Both the position numbers and the translations under genes were made by a program. A model generated the notes under the pieces. It was given only the letters and a program-made list of their open reading frames with translations. It was not told the origin of the DNA and did no database searches. Of a stretch of 64,000 nucleotides of DNA, positions 18,007 through 27,406 are shown piece by piece. This DNA comes from an uncultured Lachnospiraceae bacterium. Lineage in GTDB: Bacteria > Bacillota > Clostridia > Lachnospirales > Lachnospiraceae. The stretch lies in assembly GCA_947176505.1 (NCBI GenBank), contig CAMWQW010000001.1, forward strand, positions 338,283 through 402,282. The letters run 5' to 3'. Every line of letters starts with the position of its first letter. Within the stretch, counting starts at the first letter, position 1.

Positions 18007-20454
18007 CTATTCGTCTGTTTTCTCCCGCATTTTCTCTTTCAATTCCCTGCGCCACATAGCTGTTTCACTTTTACAAACGTCATAGTCAAATCGTCCCATT
18101 GACTCCGCCACAATCCTCATATGCTCCTCCCAGCTGTCCGTGAAGTCAAACTCGCTCAACCGGTCAATTACTTCCTCCGCACGAATGGAATCATACATAT
18201 TGACACTGTCCAATAACTGCCCTAACAGCTCCATCAGCTCTCCGTCAGCAAATGCTTTCTTCTCTTGAACTTCTTCTTCCTTCACCGTATGGTAAGGCAT
18301 AATGATGTGATACAGACCTCTATACATGGATAACAATGCCGGCGTTCTTGCGATAATCGGTCCCCATTCCTTATTCTTGCCGTTATTCTCCAAATCCTTA
18401 GCTAATTCCGACAATTCCATCGCACCTATGGACTTGGATGTACTCTTTAACGAATGTACTTCTATCGTATACGTTTCAAGATCGCCACGTTCGACGGCTT
18501 TTTCTATAATATCCGCCTTTTCCTCTATGGTATCCATATAATCAGACAAGACTTCTCTGTACAGACTGGCATCCTCTCCGGAATATTTCATTCCTACAAC
18601 CACATCTATTCCTTCCATCTGCCATAGAAGCGGATTAACCGTAGGATTCATTTCTGCATCGGATGCCTGCTCCTCTTTCAACATCGTCTCAGCGGCATTC
18701 TTATTTGATATAATCTTATCCGCGGACAGCCATTTGCGCAGCGTCCTGTCCATAATACGCATCTCGATAGGCTTTGCAACAAAATCATTCATACCTGCCT
18801 CGAGAAACAATTCTCTCGCTCCCCGCACGGCATTCGCCGAAAGAGCTATGATCGGCATTTCGCGAAACCGCTCTCCGTCCATACCGCGAATAATCTTCGT
18901 TGCTTCCACACCGTCCATCTGCGGCATCATGTGGTCCATAAAAACCAAGTCATAGACACGGTTCTGTATCATCTCTATCGCCTGCTGTCCACTGTCTGCC
19001 ATCTCTATGCACATCTTATACGGACGTAATAGTCCTTCCGCCACCTTTAGATTTACCTTGTTATCATCCACAAGCAGGATTCTGGTATTAGGCGCCGTAA
19101 AAGTTGTCTGCCGTCCTTTTTGCTTACGATTCTCCCTATGTACCGCATTATCTTCTTTCTGGACTACCGGCTGCTGCACTATCTGCGGATCGGTCTCGAT
19201 ACATGGTCTGGCATCAATCACTTCCTGTCTGACCGTAAACACAAACTCCGATCCCTTGCCAATCTCGCTCTTCGCATGAAGCGAACCCTGCATCAGCTCA
19301 ATCAGTCTCTTAGAAATAGCTAAGCCCAATCCGCTTCCGCCTTTAGCGCGATTGCTGTTACCGTCCGCCTGCTTAAACTTCGTAAACAAATCTTCCAGCT
19401 GCTTTTCCGACATACCAATACCGGTATCCGTCACGCAGACCTTAAGGTCAATCCTGCCTTCCTCACCGTCAACCGGTATCGATTCCACTTCCATACGAAT
19501 CGTACCTTTTTCGGTATATTTAGCCGCATTGCTTAACAGATTCAATATAATCTGTTTGATGCGCACTCCATCTCCCCGCAGGCGGGCAGGAATATCCGGA
19601 CTCACATTCACCATTAATACAACCGGCTTATCTCCAAGCATAACCTGAACCACATTCACTGCGTCATGTACCAGTGACGTTATCTCATAGTCTTCTTCTG
19701 TAATCTCCAGATTACCGGAATCTATCTTCGTAATATCCAGAATATCATCGATGATAGATACCAAATCTTCTCCCGCCGCACGAATATTGTACAGATACTC
19801 TTTATCCTGATCCTGCAGCATGTCGTTGCGCAGTGCCAGTTCCACCATACCTGTAATCGCATTCATCGGCGTTCTGATCTCGTGACTCATATTTGCCAGA
19901 AAATCCTGTTTTGCCTGCGCAGCCGCTTCCGCTTCACATGCTTTCTGTTCCGCCAGCCCTTGTATGCTCTGCTGCCTCTTAATCAGCATAATCATCAGAA
20001 ACTGTACTAAGTATACGCTGAATATACGAATCGTAACAGCAATTGAATTATCGCGCGACATAAAATTATGCCACTCTCCCTGCCAGACCAACTCGTATAT
20101 TATAAAGAAAGTGCTCAATCCCAGCATTACATAATTTGCTTTTAGTATATGATAAAAAGAAATCAGGCAGACCGCCGCACAAAAAACAGTGAAGACCTCC
20201 GTAAACTCATGAAGCATCACACCATACGAAAAAATATTAATGAAAGTCAAAACAGAAACCGTGTACGCTTGAACCTCTACATTGTTGCCATAGAACCTCA
20301 AGACAAACAGGCTTATGACAAAACTTATGACCGGCACACTCAGCCATCGCATGTCCGTATCCAAATAAAAAATAATCGACGCAAAATATAACAAATAGAA
20401 ACAAAAAGCTCCAAATAAATATCTTGGAACTTTGTTTTTTACACTTTCCGACAT
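18007..20454 (-). CDS. Hybrid histidine kinase with receiver and HPt domains
   Basis: 815 residues. Five or six transmembrane helices occupy 12-160, followed by a short coiled coil, HisKA with His191 (FLANMSHEIRTPMN), HATPase_c (NLLSNAAKYTEKG, GGSGLGLAISKRL), a receiver (about 438-560, phospho-acceptor in DLVFMDHMMPQMDG) and a C-terminal HPt domain with EVHSLKSTSKSIGA. This is a complete phosphorelay in one chain, with no DNA-binding output. The small receiver protein encoded just upstream may be its partner. The membrane sensor resembles no domain I can name. Confidence 0.93.
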   Translation of the reverse strand: MSESVKNKVPRYLFGAFCFYLLYFASIIFYLDTDMRWLSVPVISFVISLFVLRFYGNNVEVQAYTVSVLTFINIFSYGVMLHEFTEVFTVFCAAVCLISFYHILKANYVMLGLSTFFIIYELVWQGEWHNFMSRDNSIAVTIRIFSVYLVQFLMIMLIKRQQSIQGLAEQKACEAEAAAQAKQDFLANMSHEIRTPMNAITGMVELALRNDMLQDQDKEYLYNIRAAGEDLVSIIDDILDITKIDSGNLEITEEDYEITSLVHDAVNVVQVMLGDKPVVLMVNVSPDIPARLRGDGVRIKQIILNLLSNAAKYTEKGTIRMEVESIPVDGEEGRIDLKVCVTDTGIGMSEKQLEDLFTKFKQADGNSNRAKGGSGLGLAISKRLIELMQGSLHAKSEIGKGSEFVFTVRQEVIDARPCIETDPQIVQQPVVQKEDNAVHRENRKQKGRQTTFTAPNTRILLVDDNKVNLKVAEGLLRPYKMCIEMADSGQQAIEMIQNRVYDLVFMDHMMPQMDGVEATKIIRGMDGERFREMPIIALSANAVRGARELFLEAGMNDFVAKPIEMRIMDRTLRKWLSADKIISNKNAAETMLKEEQASDAEMNPTVNPLLWQMEGIDVVVGMKYSGEDASLYREVLSDYMDTIEEKADIIEKAVERGDLETYTIEVHSLKSTSKSIGAMELSELAKDLENNGKNKEWGPIIARTPALLSMYRGLYHIIMPYHTVKEEEVQEKKAFADGELMELLGQLLDSVNMYDSIRAEEVIDRLSEFDFTDSWEEHMRIVAESMGRFDYDVCKSETAMWRRELKEKMREKTDE

Positions 20455-20547
20455 ATAGCAATCCCTCTTAGTACTTCTTTACGCTTTTACTTACTGTAAT
20501 TGTTCGTTCTTCCATCCCCATAAAGCACAAACTTACAGCCTGTTGTC

Positions 20548-20961
20548 CTATTTAGCAAACGCCTCCTTCATCTTTGCAAGCAGTGCATCTTTTGCCACCG
20601 GTTTAATAATATAACCAGCCGGTTTCAGAGAAAGACATTCCATGACCGTGGTTTTGTCAGTCTGACCCGTCAGGAAATAAACCGGAATATCCTTTGTTGC
20701 TTCCCTGCTCTTAATAATCTTTAGAACTGCAGCACCGTTAAACATGGGCATCATATAATCTAAGAGAATCAAATCTGGTGTAAATTTCAGCAGGAAATCC
20801 ACTGCCACCTTACCCGAATTTATCACGGTGACTTTATATTGATCCTGTAAATAATAGCGCAATGTCTTTAGCATATTCAAATCATCATCTATGACTAAAA
20901 TATGCTTTTTGTTCGATGAGTCCCCTGTCTGCTCTAATATAACTTTTTGCTTCTCTTCCAT
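20548..20961 (-). CDS. Stand-alone response regulator receiver protein
   Basis: 137 residues, a single receiver domain with the acidic pocket DDD (25-27), phospho-acceptor Asp68 in LILLDYMMP, switch Thr in YFLTGQTD and conserved Lys in IIKPVAK. There is no output domain, so it probably acts by protein contact, like CheY or Spo0F. It is encoded 93 bp upstream of the hybrid kinase on the same strand and could receive phosphate from that kinase's HPt domain. Confidence 0.92.
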   Translation of the reverse strand: MEEKQKVILEQTGDSSNKKHILVIDDDLNMLKTLRYYLQDQYKVTVINSGKVAVDFLLKFTPDLILLDYMMPMFNGAAVLKIIKSREATKDIPVYFLTGQTDKTTVMECLSLKPAGYIIKPVAKDALLAKMKEAFAK

Positions 20962-21103
20962 GCTTTCACCGTCCTCTCAAGATACATCCTAATACTATAT
21001 ATGGTTATTTTATATTGTATCATTAAACGTAAATTGTTTCCATGACTTTTTTATTGGCTTATCGTGTCGAAAAAACTGCATTACGTTAAAAATGGACTAC
21101 GTA

Positions 21104-21147
21104 ATAAAAAACCCTGCAATCACCACGAATGTAGTAATTGCAAGGTT
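21104..21147 (-). terminator. Terminator after tRNA-Phe
   Basis: On the minus strand AACCTTGCAATTAC pairs with GTGATTGCAGGGTT (two mismatches), and a TTTTTATT tract follows. It begins 12 nt after the tRNA 3' end. Confidence 0.75.
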
Positions 21148-21158
21148 TTTCTCTTTAA

Positions 21159-21231
<73 letters not shown>

Positions 21232-21314
21232 ACAATAACTGCACAGTACTGCCTGCAAAATAAAGTGTACTGTGCAGCCGCACAAAAGTCAAGAATTTTC
21301 TTATTTAAACACCT

Positions 21315-22505
21315 TTACACATCTCCTGCTTCTTTATAAGCCGCCACATCCTGTAACAGCTGCTGCCATGCGTCTTCATGCTCCACATAGTAGATCGGAC
21401 ATTTCTTACCGCCACAATCATAATGCCGCAGAATATCATCCGTCGACAAGTCGTATTTATCTGTCAGCCATGCAAGCGTTTGTATGAGCGTATCATAGGT
21501 CGCTGGCGTAAAAGAACCGTCCTCTGCTGTATAGCAGCACTCAATGGATATGGAGTCTTCATTCCTTGTCATCACGGCATAAGCCTGCTCTTCAAGCGGA
21601 ATGCACTGCACAAGCTCTCCTTCATAGCCAATAATGAGATGCGCGCTTGCCGACCGCTCCTGCGTAAGTGCAAGATTTGCGAAATAACTCCTGTTCTGCG
21701 CCGCCGATGTACCGGGATTCGCTGTATAGTGAACAAAAATACTATTCACACGGTCAAGCCGTGTACCCGGGCGGGAATAATCATTGACTTCCAGATAGTC
21801 TTCTATGATTTCCGGCGGTGCAATCCCCGTATTCTCAATCTTCTCCGATGTCGTCTCGACAACTTTCGGCTCGATGTCATTATGCGCCAATTCAGTATGT
21901 ACCAGCCGATAAATCTCTCCTGTCATAAAGTAAATCAAAACCAGACACAGTACAACAAGTGTTGCCGCAGTCATTCTGGCAAAAAGTACTTTCCTCTTTC
22001 TCGCCTTGCGCCTCTTAATGGATTGCACCGGACGAGCATTTCCTCTGTACACCTGCCTCTCGGCTGTACTCACACGTACCTCTGCCCGATTCCGATTCCC
22101 CTGATATCTTCTGATATCCTGAACCTGTAGCTCTCTGGCAGGTCTCTGGCTGACTGTCCGGTTGCCTCTGCGGCTCCCCGCCTGATTCTGACCGGCGCTC
22201 CGCTGTCTCTGTTCGTAAGGTCTGATGTTCTGATTGTTTCTGCTTACCTGCCTGCTTTCATTCGCTGCGCGCCGCCTGCCGTCATTTCCCACACGGTTTC
22301 TGTTGCTTGCCTGCCTATTGTCACCGCTGCGGCGCCTGCTGTCCCCCTGTCTGCTGTTTCCACTCCGGCTGCCGCCGCTTCTTCTGCCTCGGATGCCATC
22401 ATCGCCGTCCAGTTCCCAAAGTTCCAATTCTACATCTGCATACTGAATGCTCCGCTGTCTGTTACTCTGCGCATGTCCCACTTGTCTTCCCCTCTTTTGT
22501 GTCAT
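21315..22505 (-). CDS. N-acetylmuramoyl-L-alanine amidase (Amidase_2) with basic disordered N-terminus
   Basis: 396 residues. The first 170 or so residues are Arg/Gln/Ser/Asn-rich and disordered, followed by one transmembrane helix (about 178-197) and a C-terminal type-2 amidase domain (about 245-390). Zinc and catalytic residues are visible in FVHYTANPG, SASAHLIIGYEG and LRHYDCGGKKCP. The enzyme cleaves the amide between muramic acid and the stem peptide. The very basic cytoplasmic tail is unusual for such enzymes and may bind nucleic acid, anionic lipid or another protein. Confidence 0.9.
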   Translation of the reverse strand: MTQKRGRQVGHAQSNRQRSIQYADVELELWELDGDDGIRGRRSGGSRSGNSRQGDSRRRSGDNRQASNRNRVGNDGRRRAANESRQVSRNNQNIRPYEQRQRSAGQNQAGSRRGNRTVSQRPARELQVQDIRRYQGNRNRAEVRVSTAERQVYRGNARPVQSIKRRKARKRKVLFARMTAATLVVLCLVLIYFMTGEIYRLVHTELAHNDIEPKVVETTSEKIENTGIAPPEIIEDYLEVNDYSRPGTRLDRVNSIFVHYTANPGTSAAQNRSYFANLALTQERSASAHLIIGYEGELVQCIPLEEQAYAVMTRNEDSISIECCYTAEDGSFTPATYDTLIQTLAWLTDKYDLSTDDILRHYDCGGKKCPIYYVEHEDAWQQLLQDVAAYKEAGDV

Positions 22506-22639
22506 TTTCGCGTACTAATACAGCTAGTACACCCTTTTATATATTAGAGTCGCCAAGTTAAGAAAAAGTTTCATTAATCCTTAATATTTTTTTAATTTTC
22601 ACTAAATTTATCTCTAATTCATAGATTTCCCTTACAAAT

Positions 22640-25027
22640 CTACGGTAAATAAGCCGCAATTCTTACATAAAGGTCCTCTAACCATTGAATATAACTCTCA
22701 TCACTCTTGTGCGCTTCATCCGACCACGTAATTCCGACCGCCTCCTCCAAATCGGCTCTGTTATACGTCACTTTGATATATTCATCAACTATCTCCATTT
22801 CATTTCCGTCGTCAAGATAATCCGCTCTGTAATCTGTTGCCGTTTCGCTCTGATCAAGGATAAAATTGCATTCATCCAGATTTCTGATTGTCGCAAAAAG
22901 CATCGCAGCATTAAAAAACAAAATATCGGCATCCGCATCCGTCATGTTCTGTGTCGTCATCTCATACCGGACATCCAGTGATAGCGCCGTTTCCGGCTCT
23001 GTTTCCAGTGTGTGAAGCGCAATACTTCTATATTGCAAGCCATCCGTCTGCGGCAATGCACTTACAAGCGCGCCTGTTTTGGATGCATCTCCCAGATACT
23101 CGGTTCTGTTTTGTGCCAATAAGGAAAATATCTCATCACGAATCGCCCGATTGATACTCACCACGACTACGCGTCCCGCCACGCTCTCCAATTCACTGTT
23201 GATATATTCCATCTCTTCAATATTCTTCTCTTTGACATTAGAGTAATCCGCCTTCACATAAACATAACATTTATCCGATGAATCCGCCGATGAATAATAG
23301 TGCTCTGTTACGGATTCAGACTCTGAAGGAGTATATGTTACCGTAATCTCTTCATTAGGCAGATAGTCTATTGATTCTTCCTCAGCATATGCCGCATTGC
23401 TGCTATCATCTATAATATAGGTTGTTTCATCATTGATATCCGTACCCGGTATGCCGTCGACATTATCCATTTCCTCCGTATAGAACATGTCTTCATGTGC
23501 GATTATACCCTCTGTCTGCCCTTCGATCGCCTCATCCAGCGCTACCACATCCCAGTCTTTATCCAGCATCGGATTTTCGCTGCCTGACTCCGTCGATTCT
23601 TCCTCCGTTGTATCAGGTCTGTAAATATGTGTGGTGAGCCCTGTAGGTCTATATCCGAGTGATGAATACATATATGACTTAAGGCTCGGATTCATTCCAT
23701 AGTCTCCAAACGGGACAATCTCTCTACCCTCATCCAGCAATGACAGTGCTTCTTCATAAGACAATACACTGAATCTGCCTGCCTCTTTGCCGGAAGCGAC
23801 CTGATATATAATAACACTGTTACCCTCTTCTGCCGTATCATAACCGCTAATCCCCGCTATGGTTTCCGGCAGATCGATCCTCATATCCCCCACGGTAAGT
23901 GTAATCTCTCCTTCCCATGTTTTTCCATTAAACAAAGGATTTTTTGTAAATGCCGCCACTGATACGAGCATAACAAAAATGAGAACCGCCACAACTGCCA
24001 CGCCTAAAACTTTCGGCTTATCGGCAATGAATTTAATCCTCTCTTTTACGCTTTTACCGCTCCCGTTCATTGTTGTCGCCGTACACGCAATATCTGACAA
24101 CTTACTTTTTCCTGTAATGATGGAAAGCAATGTCTCCCCGTATGGAATCCTCTCCTCTTCGCCTAATATCAAAAGCGCCTCCTCGTCGCAGGCAAGCTCA
24201 CAGTCTCTCTTGGATAGCACTGCTGCTACCCATACAAGCGGGTTTATCCAATAGACACAAAGGAGTATGCTGCGAAGAAGCGACCAAAAACTGTCACCGT
24301 GTTTTCTGTGGCATAACTCATGCGTCACCACATGTCGGAGTTTACTCTGATCCTGCACGATATCCGGCGTCAGATAAACAGCTTCTCTCCCCGGCATCCC
24401 ATACAAGCATGATGAGGTCAAATAATCCGTCGTGTAAAATTTGATTTTTCCTGCTTTTCCGGCACGCGCATAACACCCTTTCTCCGATGATTTTCTGTAG
24501 CATATACTCTCCAATTCCTTGGGCAGCGCAAACTCCTTACGTCCCTTATGCAGTCTGCGGAAAAAAATAATATTCGTGATAATCATCCATAGAGCAACGG
24601 TAACCACGCCGCCAATCCATATTCCACGCAGTATATCCAGCCAACTGAGTCCAATTCTTCCCGCCACAAAAACACTCGTCGGTCCGTCTGCCGAAGTCGG
24701 AATATCCAAATCTTCTCCCAGCATAAATTCTGCTGCCTGTCCGGCAATCGGATTGTTAAGCGACATGGTAAACTGCGCAGGCTTCTCCAACTGTTCTGTT
24801 ACATCACCGAATCTTTCTTCCAATGCCTCCACTAAATCCATAATACGGAATTCCTCTATAGAACCGATTGCCATATAAATCTGCGCTGATGACGGAATGA
24901 TAAGCCTGAGCGCAACCAAAAGCCATAGAGCATACTGCAGTCTGCCGCTGATCTTTCCCTTAAAAATAATCCGTATCAGCATAATACAAAGTGTTAAAAC
25001 CGAAGATGTTATGATAATCTCTTTCAT
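22640..25027 (-). CDS. M56-family (BlaR1-like) membrane metallopeptidase with DUF4825-like domain
   Basis: 795 residues. Transmembrane helices lie at about 3-22, 33-50 and 135-157. The zinc protease motif HELCH is at 236-240 with a third ligand Glu277 in CELACDE, followed by another helix at about 335-355. The large extracytoplasmic part ends in a DUF4825-like segment (LLAQNRTEYLGDASKTGALVSALP). BlaR1/MecR1 proteins sense an external signal and trigger cleavage of a BlaI repressor; this one has no penicillin-binding domain, so the signal is not obviously a beta-lactam. Its start overlaps the repressor stop by 4 bp. Confidence 0.93.
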   Translation of the reverse strand: MKEIIITSSVLTLCIMLIRIIFKGKISGRLQYALWLLVALRLIIPSSAQIYMAIGSIEEFRIMDLVEALEERFGDVTEQLEKPAQFTMSLNNPIAGQAAEFMLGEDLDIPTSADGPTSVFVAGRIGLSWLDILRGIWIGGVVTVALWMIITNIIFFRRLHKGRKEFALPKELESICYRKSSEKGCYARAGKAGKIKFYTTDYLTSSCLYGMPGREAVYLTPDIVQDQSKLRHVVTHELCHRKHGDSFWSLLRSILLCVYWINPLVWVAAVLSKRDCELACDEEALLILGEEERIPYGETLLSIITGKSKLSDIACTATTMNGSGKSVKERIKFIADKPKVLGVAVVAVLIFVMLVSVAAFTKNPLFNGKTWEGEITLTVGDMRIDLPETIAGISGYDTAEEGNSVIIYQVASGKEAGRFSVLSYEEALSLLDEGREIVPFGDYGMNPSLKSYMYSSLGYRPTGLTTHIYRPDTTEEESTESGSENPMLDKDWDVVALDEAIEGQTEGIIAHEDMFYTEEMDNVDGIPGTDINDETTYIIDDSSNAAYAEEESIDYLPNEEITVTYTPSESESVTEHYYSSADSSDKCYVYVKADYSNVKEKNIEEMEYINSELESVAGRVVVVSINRAIRDEIFSLLAQNRTEYLGDASKTGALVSALPQTDGLQYRSIALHTLETEPETALSLDVRYEMTTQNMTDADADILFFNAAMLFATIRNLDECNFILDQSETATDYRADYLDDGNEMEIVDEYIKVTYNRADLEEAVGITWSDEAHKSDESYIQWLEDLYVRIAAYLP

Positions 25028-25410
25028 TTGCTGTCCATGCCCCTCCTGCGCTTCGCCTGCTCTAAAATATCATATAACTCCTGTATCTCGTCTCCGGACA
25101 ATTCCTGATCTTCCACCATGGCATTGACCATCATGCCAAGACTCCCTCTGTATACTTTCTGCAAAAAGCCTCGTGTCTCCTGCATAGACACTTCCCCGCG
25201 CGGTACAATCGGATAAAATAGCTTCGCCCGTCCATCTTTACGGTGCGCAATCGCCTCCTTCTTTTCCATACGGTTAAGCATAGTGATAATAATGTGTTTA
25301 TCCCATCCGGTCTCTTCGTGCAATGCCGCCGTAAGCTCTGTGATAGTGCTCCCTTCGCTCTCCCAAAGCCGATTCATGATCTTCCATTCCCCATCCGATA
25401 AGCTGACCAT
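25024..25410 (-). CDS. BlaI/MecI-family repressor
   Basis: 128 residues. A winged helix-turn-helix (about 4-75, LSDGEWKIMNRLWESEGSTITELTAAL) and a C-terminal dimerisation helix region (about 80-125) that is the usual cleavage target. Coupled by a 4-bp overlap to the M56 gene, as in blaI-blaR1 operons. It probably represses its own operon through the repeats described just upstream. Confidence 0.95.
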   Translation of the reverse strand: MVSLSDGEWKIMNRLWESEGSTITELTAALHEETGWDKHIIITMLNRMEKKEAIAHRKDGRAKLFYPIVPRGEVSMQETRGFLQKVYRGSLGMMVNAMVEDQELSGDEIQELYDILEQAKRRRGMDSK

Positions 25411-25441
25411 ATATGATATCCGTCCTTTCCTGCTATGTATT

Positions 25442-25509
25442 GGTATATTTTGGTATACAATCGTTTACCTTTATGTGATTATGATATACTTAAGGTATAC
25501 GTTTGTCAA
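25442..25509 (-). promoter_or_regulatory. Promoter and paired operator of the first BlaI/M56 operon
   Basis: Minus-strand TTGACA-N17-TATCAT (25481-25509) fits the sigma-A consensus. On the + strand GGTATAC occurs at 25494-25500, inside the spacer, and again at 25452-25458 downstream of the start point, 42 bp apart. Each has a related half-site 10-11 bp away (GATATAC at 25483-25489, GGTATAT at 25442-25448). Placement over the promoter fits BlaI-type repression. Confidence 0.7.
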
Positions 25510-25696
25510 CCTTTTCTAACTATATCAATATAAATTTATCTTTATCGGCTTCTATGGAAAATGATACGGATATTATTTGTGATAACATTATCTTATTTAA
25601 AGCAGCAACCGAGAGTTGCAAAAAAGAACTTTGAAATTGATAGAAATGGCTGTTTTCATTTTATATAATATTATCATCGCTAGAGGAGACGCTGTA

Positions 25697-26314
25697 ATGA
25701 AGTTATCGGAGAAGATTATAGAATTAAGAAAAGCAAATGGAATGACTCAGGAGGAACTTGCGGAAATATGTAAGGTAAGCAGGCAGTCCATATCTAAATG
25801 GGAAGCGGACATTGCCTTGCCGGAGACAGAAAAACTTCTGATAATCGGAGATACTTTTCATGTGTCTATGGACGTGCTCTTAAAAGATGAGCTGACATTA
25901 AATGAAGCCAAGAGCGTTCATACCTGTGGTAATAATGCCATTCAAGGGAAAAAGCAGGAAATATATGAGGGAATTTTGATCAAGGAAAGTATATCAGATG
26001 ACACAATCATTGATTTGCTCCATGTTCATAAAATTGAATTATGGGATACCGGTGGAAAACCCAAGTATTGGACTGTTCTATTTTTTACATGTAACAGAAA
26101 AGATTTTCCGGAGCAAATATCCAAGGTAATACTATCAAATCCTGATAATAAAGAGAATTGGTTTGTTGACTTTAAAGCTGAGAATGTAAAATATATTGTG
26201 TTTAAAAATAAAATTTTAAAATACCAAATCGGACATCAGGCAGAAAAAGATTATGTATGTTCTGAGTGCCGAAAAATGGGTATTGCGGATGAACAAATGA
26301 ATTGGTCAGAATAG
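25697..26314 (+). CDS. XRE-family regulator with unassigned C-terminal domain
   Basis: 205 residues from the ATG at 25697, chosen because AGAGGAG precedes it. The first 65 residues are a Cro/C1-type helix-turn-helix ([21 protein letters not shown]). The remaining 140 residues hold a compact alpha/beta region and a C-terminal CSECRKMG segment; the domain is unrecognised. It is 8 bp upstream of the S51-type peptidase gene and likely cotranscribed with it. Confidence 0.88.
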   Translation: MKLSEKIIELRKANGMTQEELAEICKVSRQSISKWEADIALPETEKLLIIGDTFHVSMDVLLKDELTLNEAKSVHTCGNNAIQGKKQEIYEGILIKESISDDTIIDLLHVHKIELWDTGGKPKYWTVLFFTCNRKDFPEQISKVILSNPDNKENWFVDFKAENVKYIVFKNKILKYQIGHQAEKDYVCSECRKMGIADEQMNWSE

Positions 26315-26322
26315 GAGCATGT

Positions 26323-26883
26323 ATGAGAGTACTATTAACATCAGCAGGATTAGAAACGGAAGAAATCAAGAAATATTTTATAGATATAGCAGGCAAGGAT
26401 ATGTCTTTGATTCAGGCGCTATTTATTCCTACGGCTGCAAACAATGCAGGCGCAATCGAAGTACTTCCGAAGTGCATGAACGATTTGTTAAAATGTGGTA
26501 TCCCGGATGAAAACATCAGAGTATACGATTTACATATTGGAATGGATATTGACGAACTGCGACAGTACGATGTAGTGTATCTGTGCGGCGGAGATACTCA
26601 TTACCTGCTCGAAAGAATTAATGAAACCGGATTTAACAAAACTCTCATGGAGTATATCCGGTCGGATGGTCTGGTAGTTGGCGTCAGTGCAGGAAGTCTG
26701 ATTTTCTCAAATAATTTATCAGGTAATTTAGGGCTGATAGATATAAAATTAGATGTTCATTGCCCCGAAGGAGAAAAGCGCGGCAAAGTAGATTATCCTT
26801 TAAAGGATAATTTACGTCTTACAAATACGTGTGCGCTCATAGTGCGGAGCTTTCCGGATGGGTTGGAGATTATCTCATCCTGA
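26323..26883 (+). CDS. Peptidase S51 / dipeptidase E-like protein
   Basis: 186 residues from the ATG at 26323 (AGGAG upstream). The class I glutamine-amidotransferase-like fold shows LCGGDTHYLL (88-97) and nucleophile Ser122 in GVSAGSLIF, with LDVHCPEG supplying a candidate His. PepE proteins cleave Asp-X dipeptides; many paralogues are uncharacterised, and this one is shorter than E. coli PepE (229). It ends 5 bp from the convergent GNAT gene. Confidence 0.82.
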   Translation: MRVLLTSAGLETEEIKKYFIDIAGKDMSLIQALFIPTAANNAGAIEVLPKCMNDLLKCGIPDENIRVYDLHIGMDIDELRQYDVVYLCGGDTHYLLERINETGFNKTLMEYIRSDGLVVGVSAGSLIFSNNLSGNLGLIDIKLDVHCPEGEKRGKVDYPLKDNLRLTNTCALIVRSFPDGLEIISS

Positions 26884-26888
26884 AATTG

Positions 26889-27380
26889 CTAGAGCGAATT
26901 ATCAAATGTAAATCCCACTTCATTTTTTTCCTTTACAGTAAACGTACTATATTTCCCACTTGTATACTCTGCAACAACCTTATTCCAAAAATTCTGGGCA
27001 GGCAAATTGTTAGTCCACTGGGATATTTCCCAGCCACCCGGAAACATATCAAAAATCCTCATGGCAACTGTTTCACCAACTCCTTTTCTTCTATATTTTT
27101 TCATCACAAAAAATTCAGCAATATTGTGAGGATTTGATAAATTATTATACTCACAACAAGACCTTATTAAAACTAACCCTGCAAGTTTTCCGTCCACTCT
27201 GATAAAGAAAGGATATCTTCCTTCTTCATTCCAATAATCATCAATACGCGGATATCCAAAATAGCCATATTCATTTATATCATTATCAGAAAAAACAGAA
27301 AAATCATAATTATATAATTCCATCATTTGAACAAAAACAGATTTTTGTTCGATTACTATAGGTTCTATACTAATATTCAT
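26889..27380 (-). CDS. GNAT-family N-acetyltransferase
   Basis: 163 residues from the ATG at 27380, which follows GAGGGAGG. The acetyl-CoA loop is visible as MKKYRRKGVGETVAMRIFD (about 88-106), then WTNNLPAQNFWNKVV. The substrate cannot be predicted. It is 26 bp downstream of the radical SAM gene, so the two may act on the same compound. Confidence 0.85.
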   Translation of the reverse strand: MNISIEPIVIEQKSVFVQMMELYNYDFSVFSDNDINEYGYFGYPRIDDYWNEEGRYPFFIRVDGKLAGLVLIRSCCEYNNLSNPHNIAEFFVMKKYRRKGVGETVAMRIFDMFPGGWEISQWTNNLPAQNFWNKVVAEYTSGKYSTFTVKEKNEVGFTFDNSL

Positions 27381-27406
27381 AAATTTTGAATCCTCCCTCA
27401 TCTGCA

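Noticed and set aside
21378-22130. 250-codon + strand frame
   Set aside because: Lies wholly antisense to the amidase gene; Cys/Arg-rich composition is typical of a shadow frame.
26829-27137. 102-codon frame continuing past the S51 peptidase, as a sign of frameshift
   Set aside because: The peptidase frame already ends with a family-like LTNTCALIV...EII tail; the extra frame is antisense to the GNAT gene.
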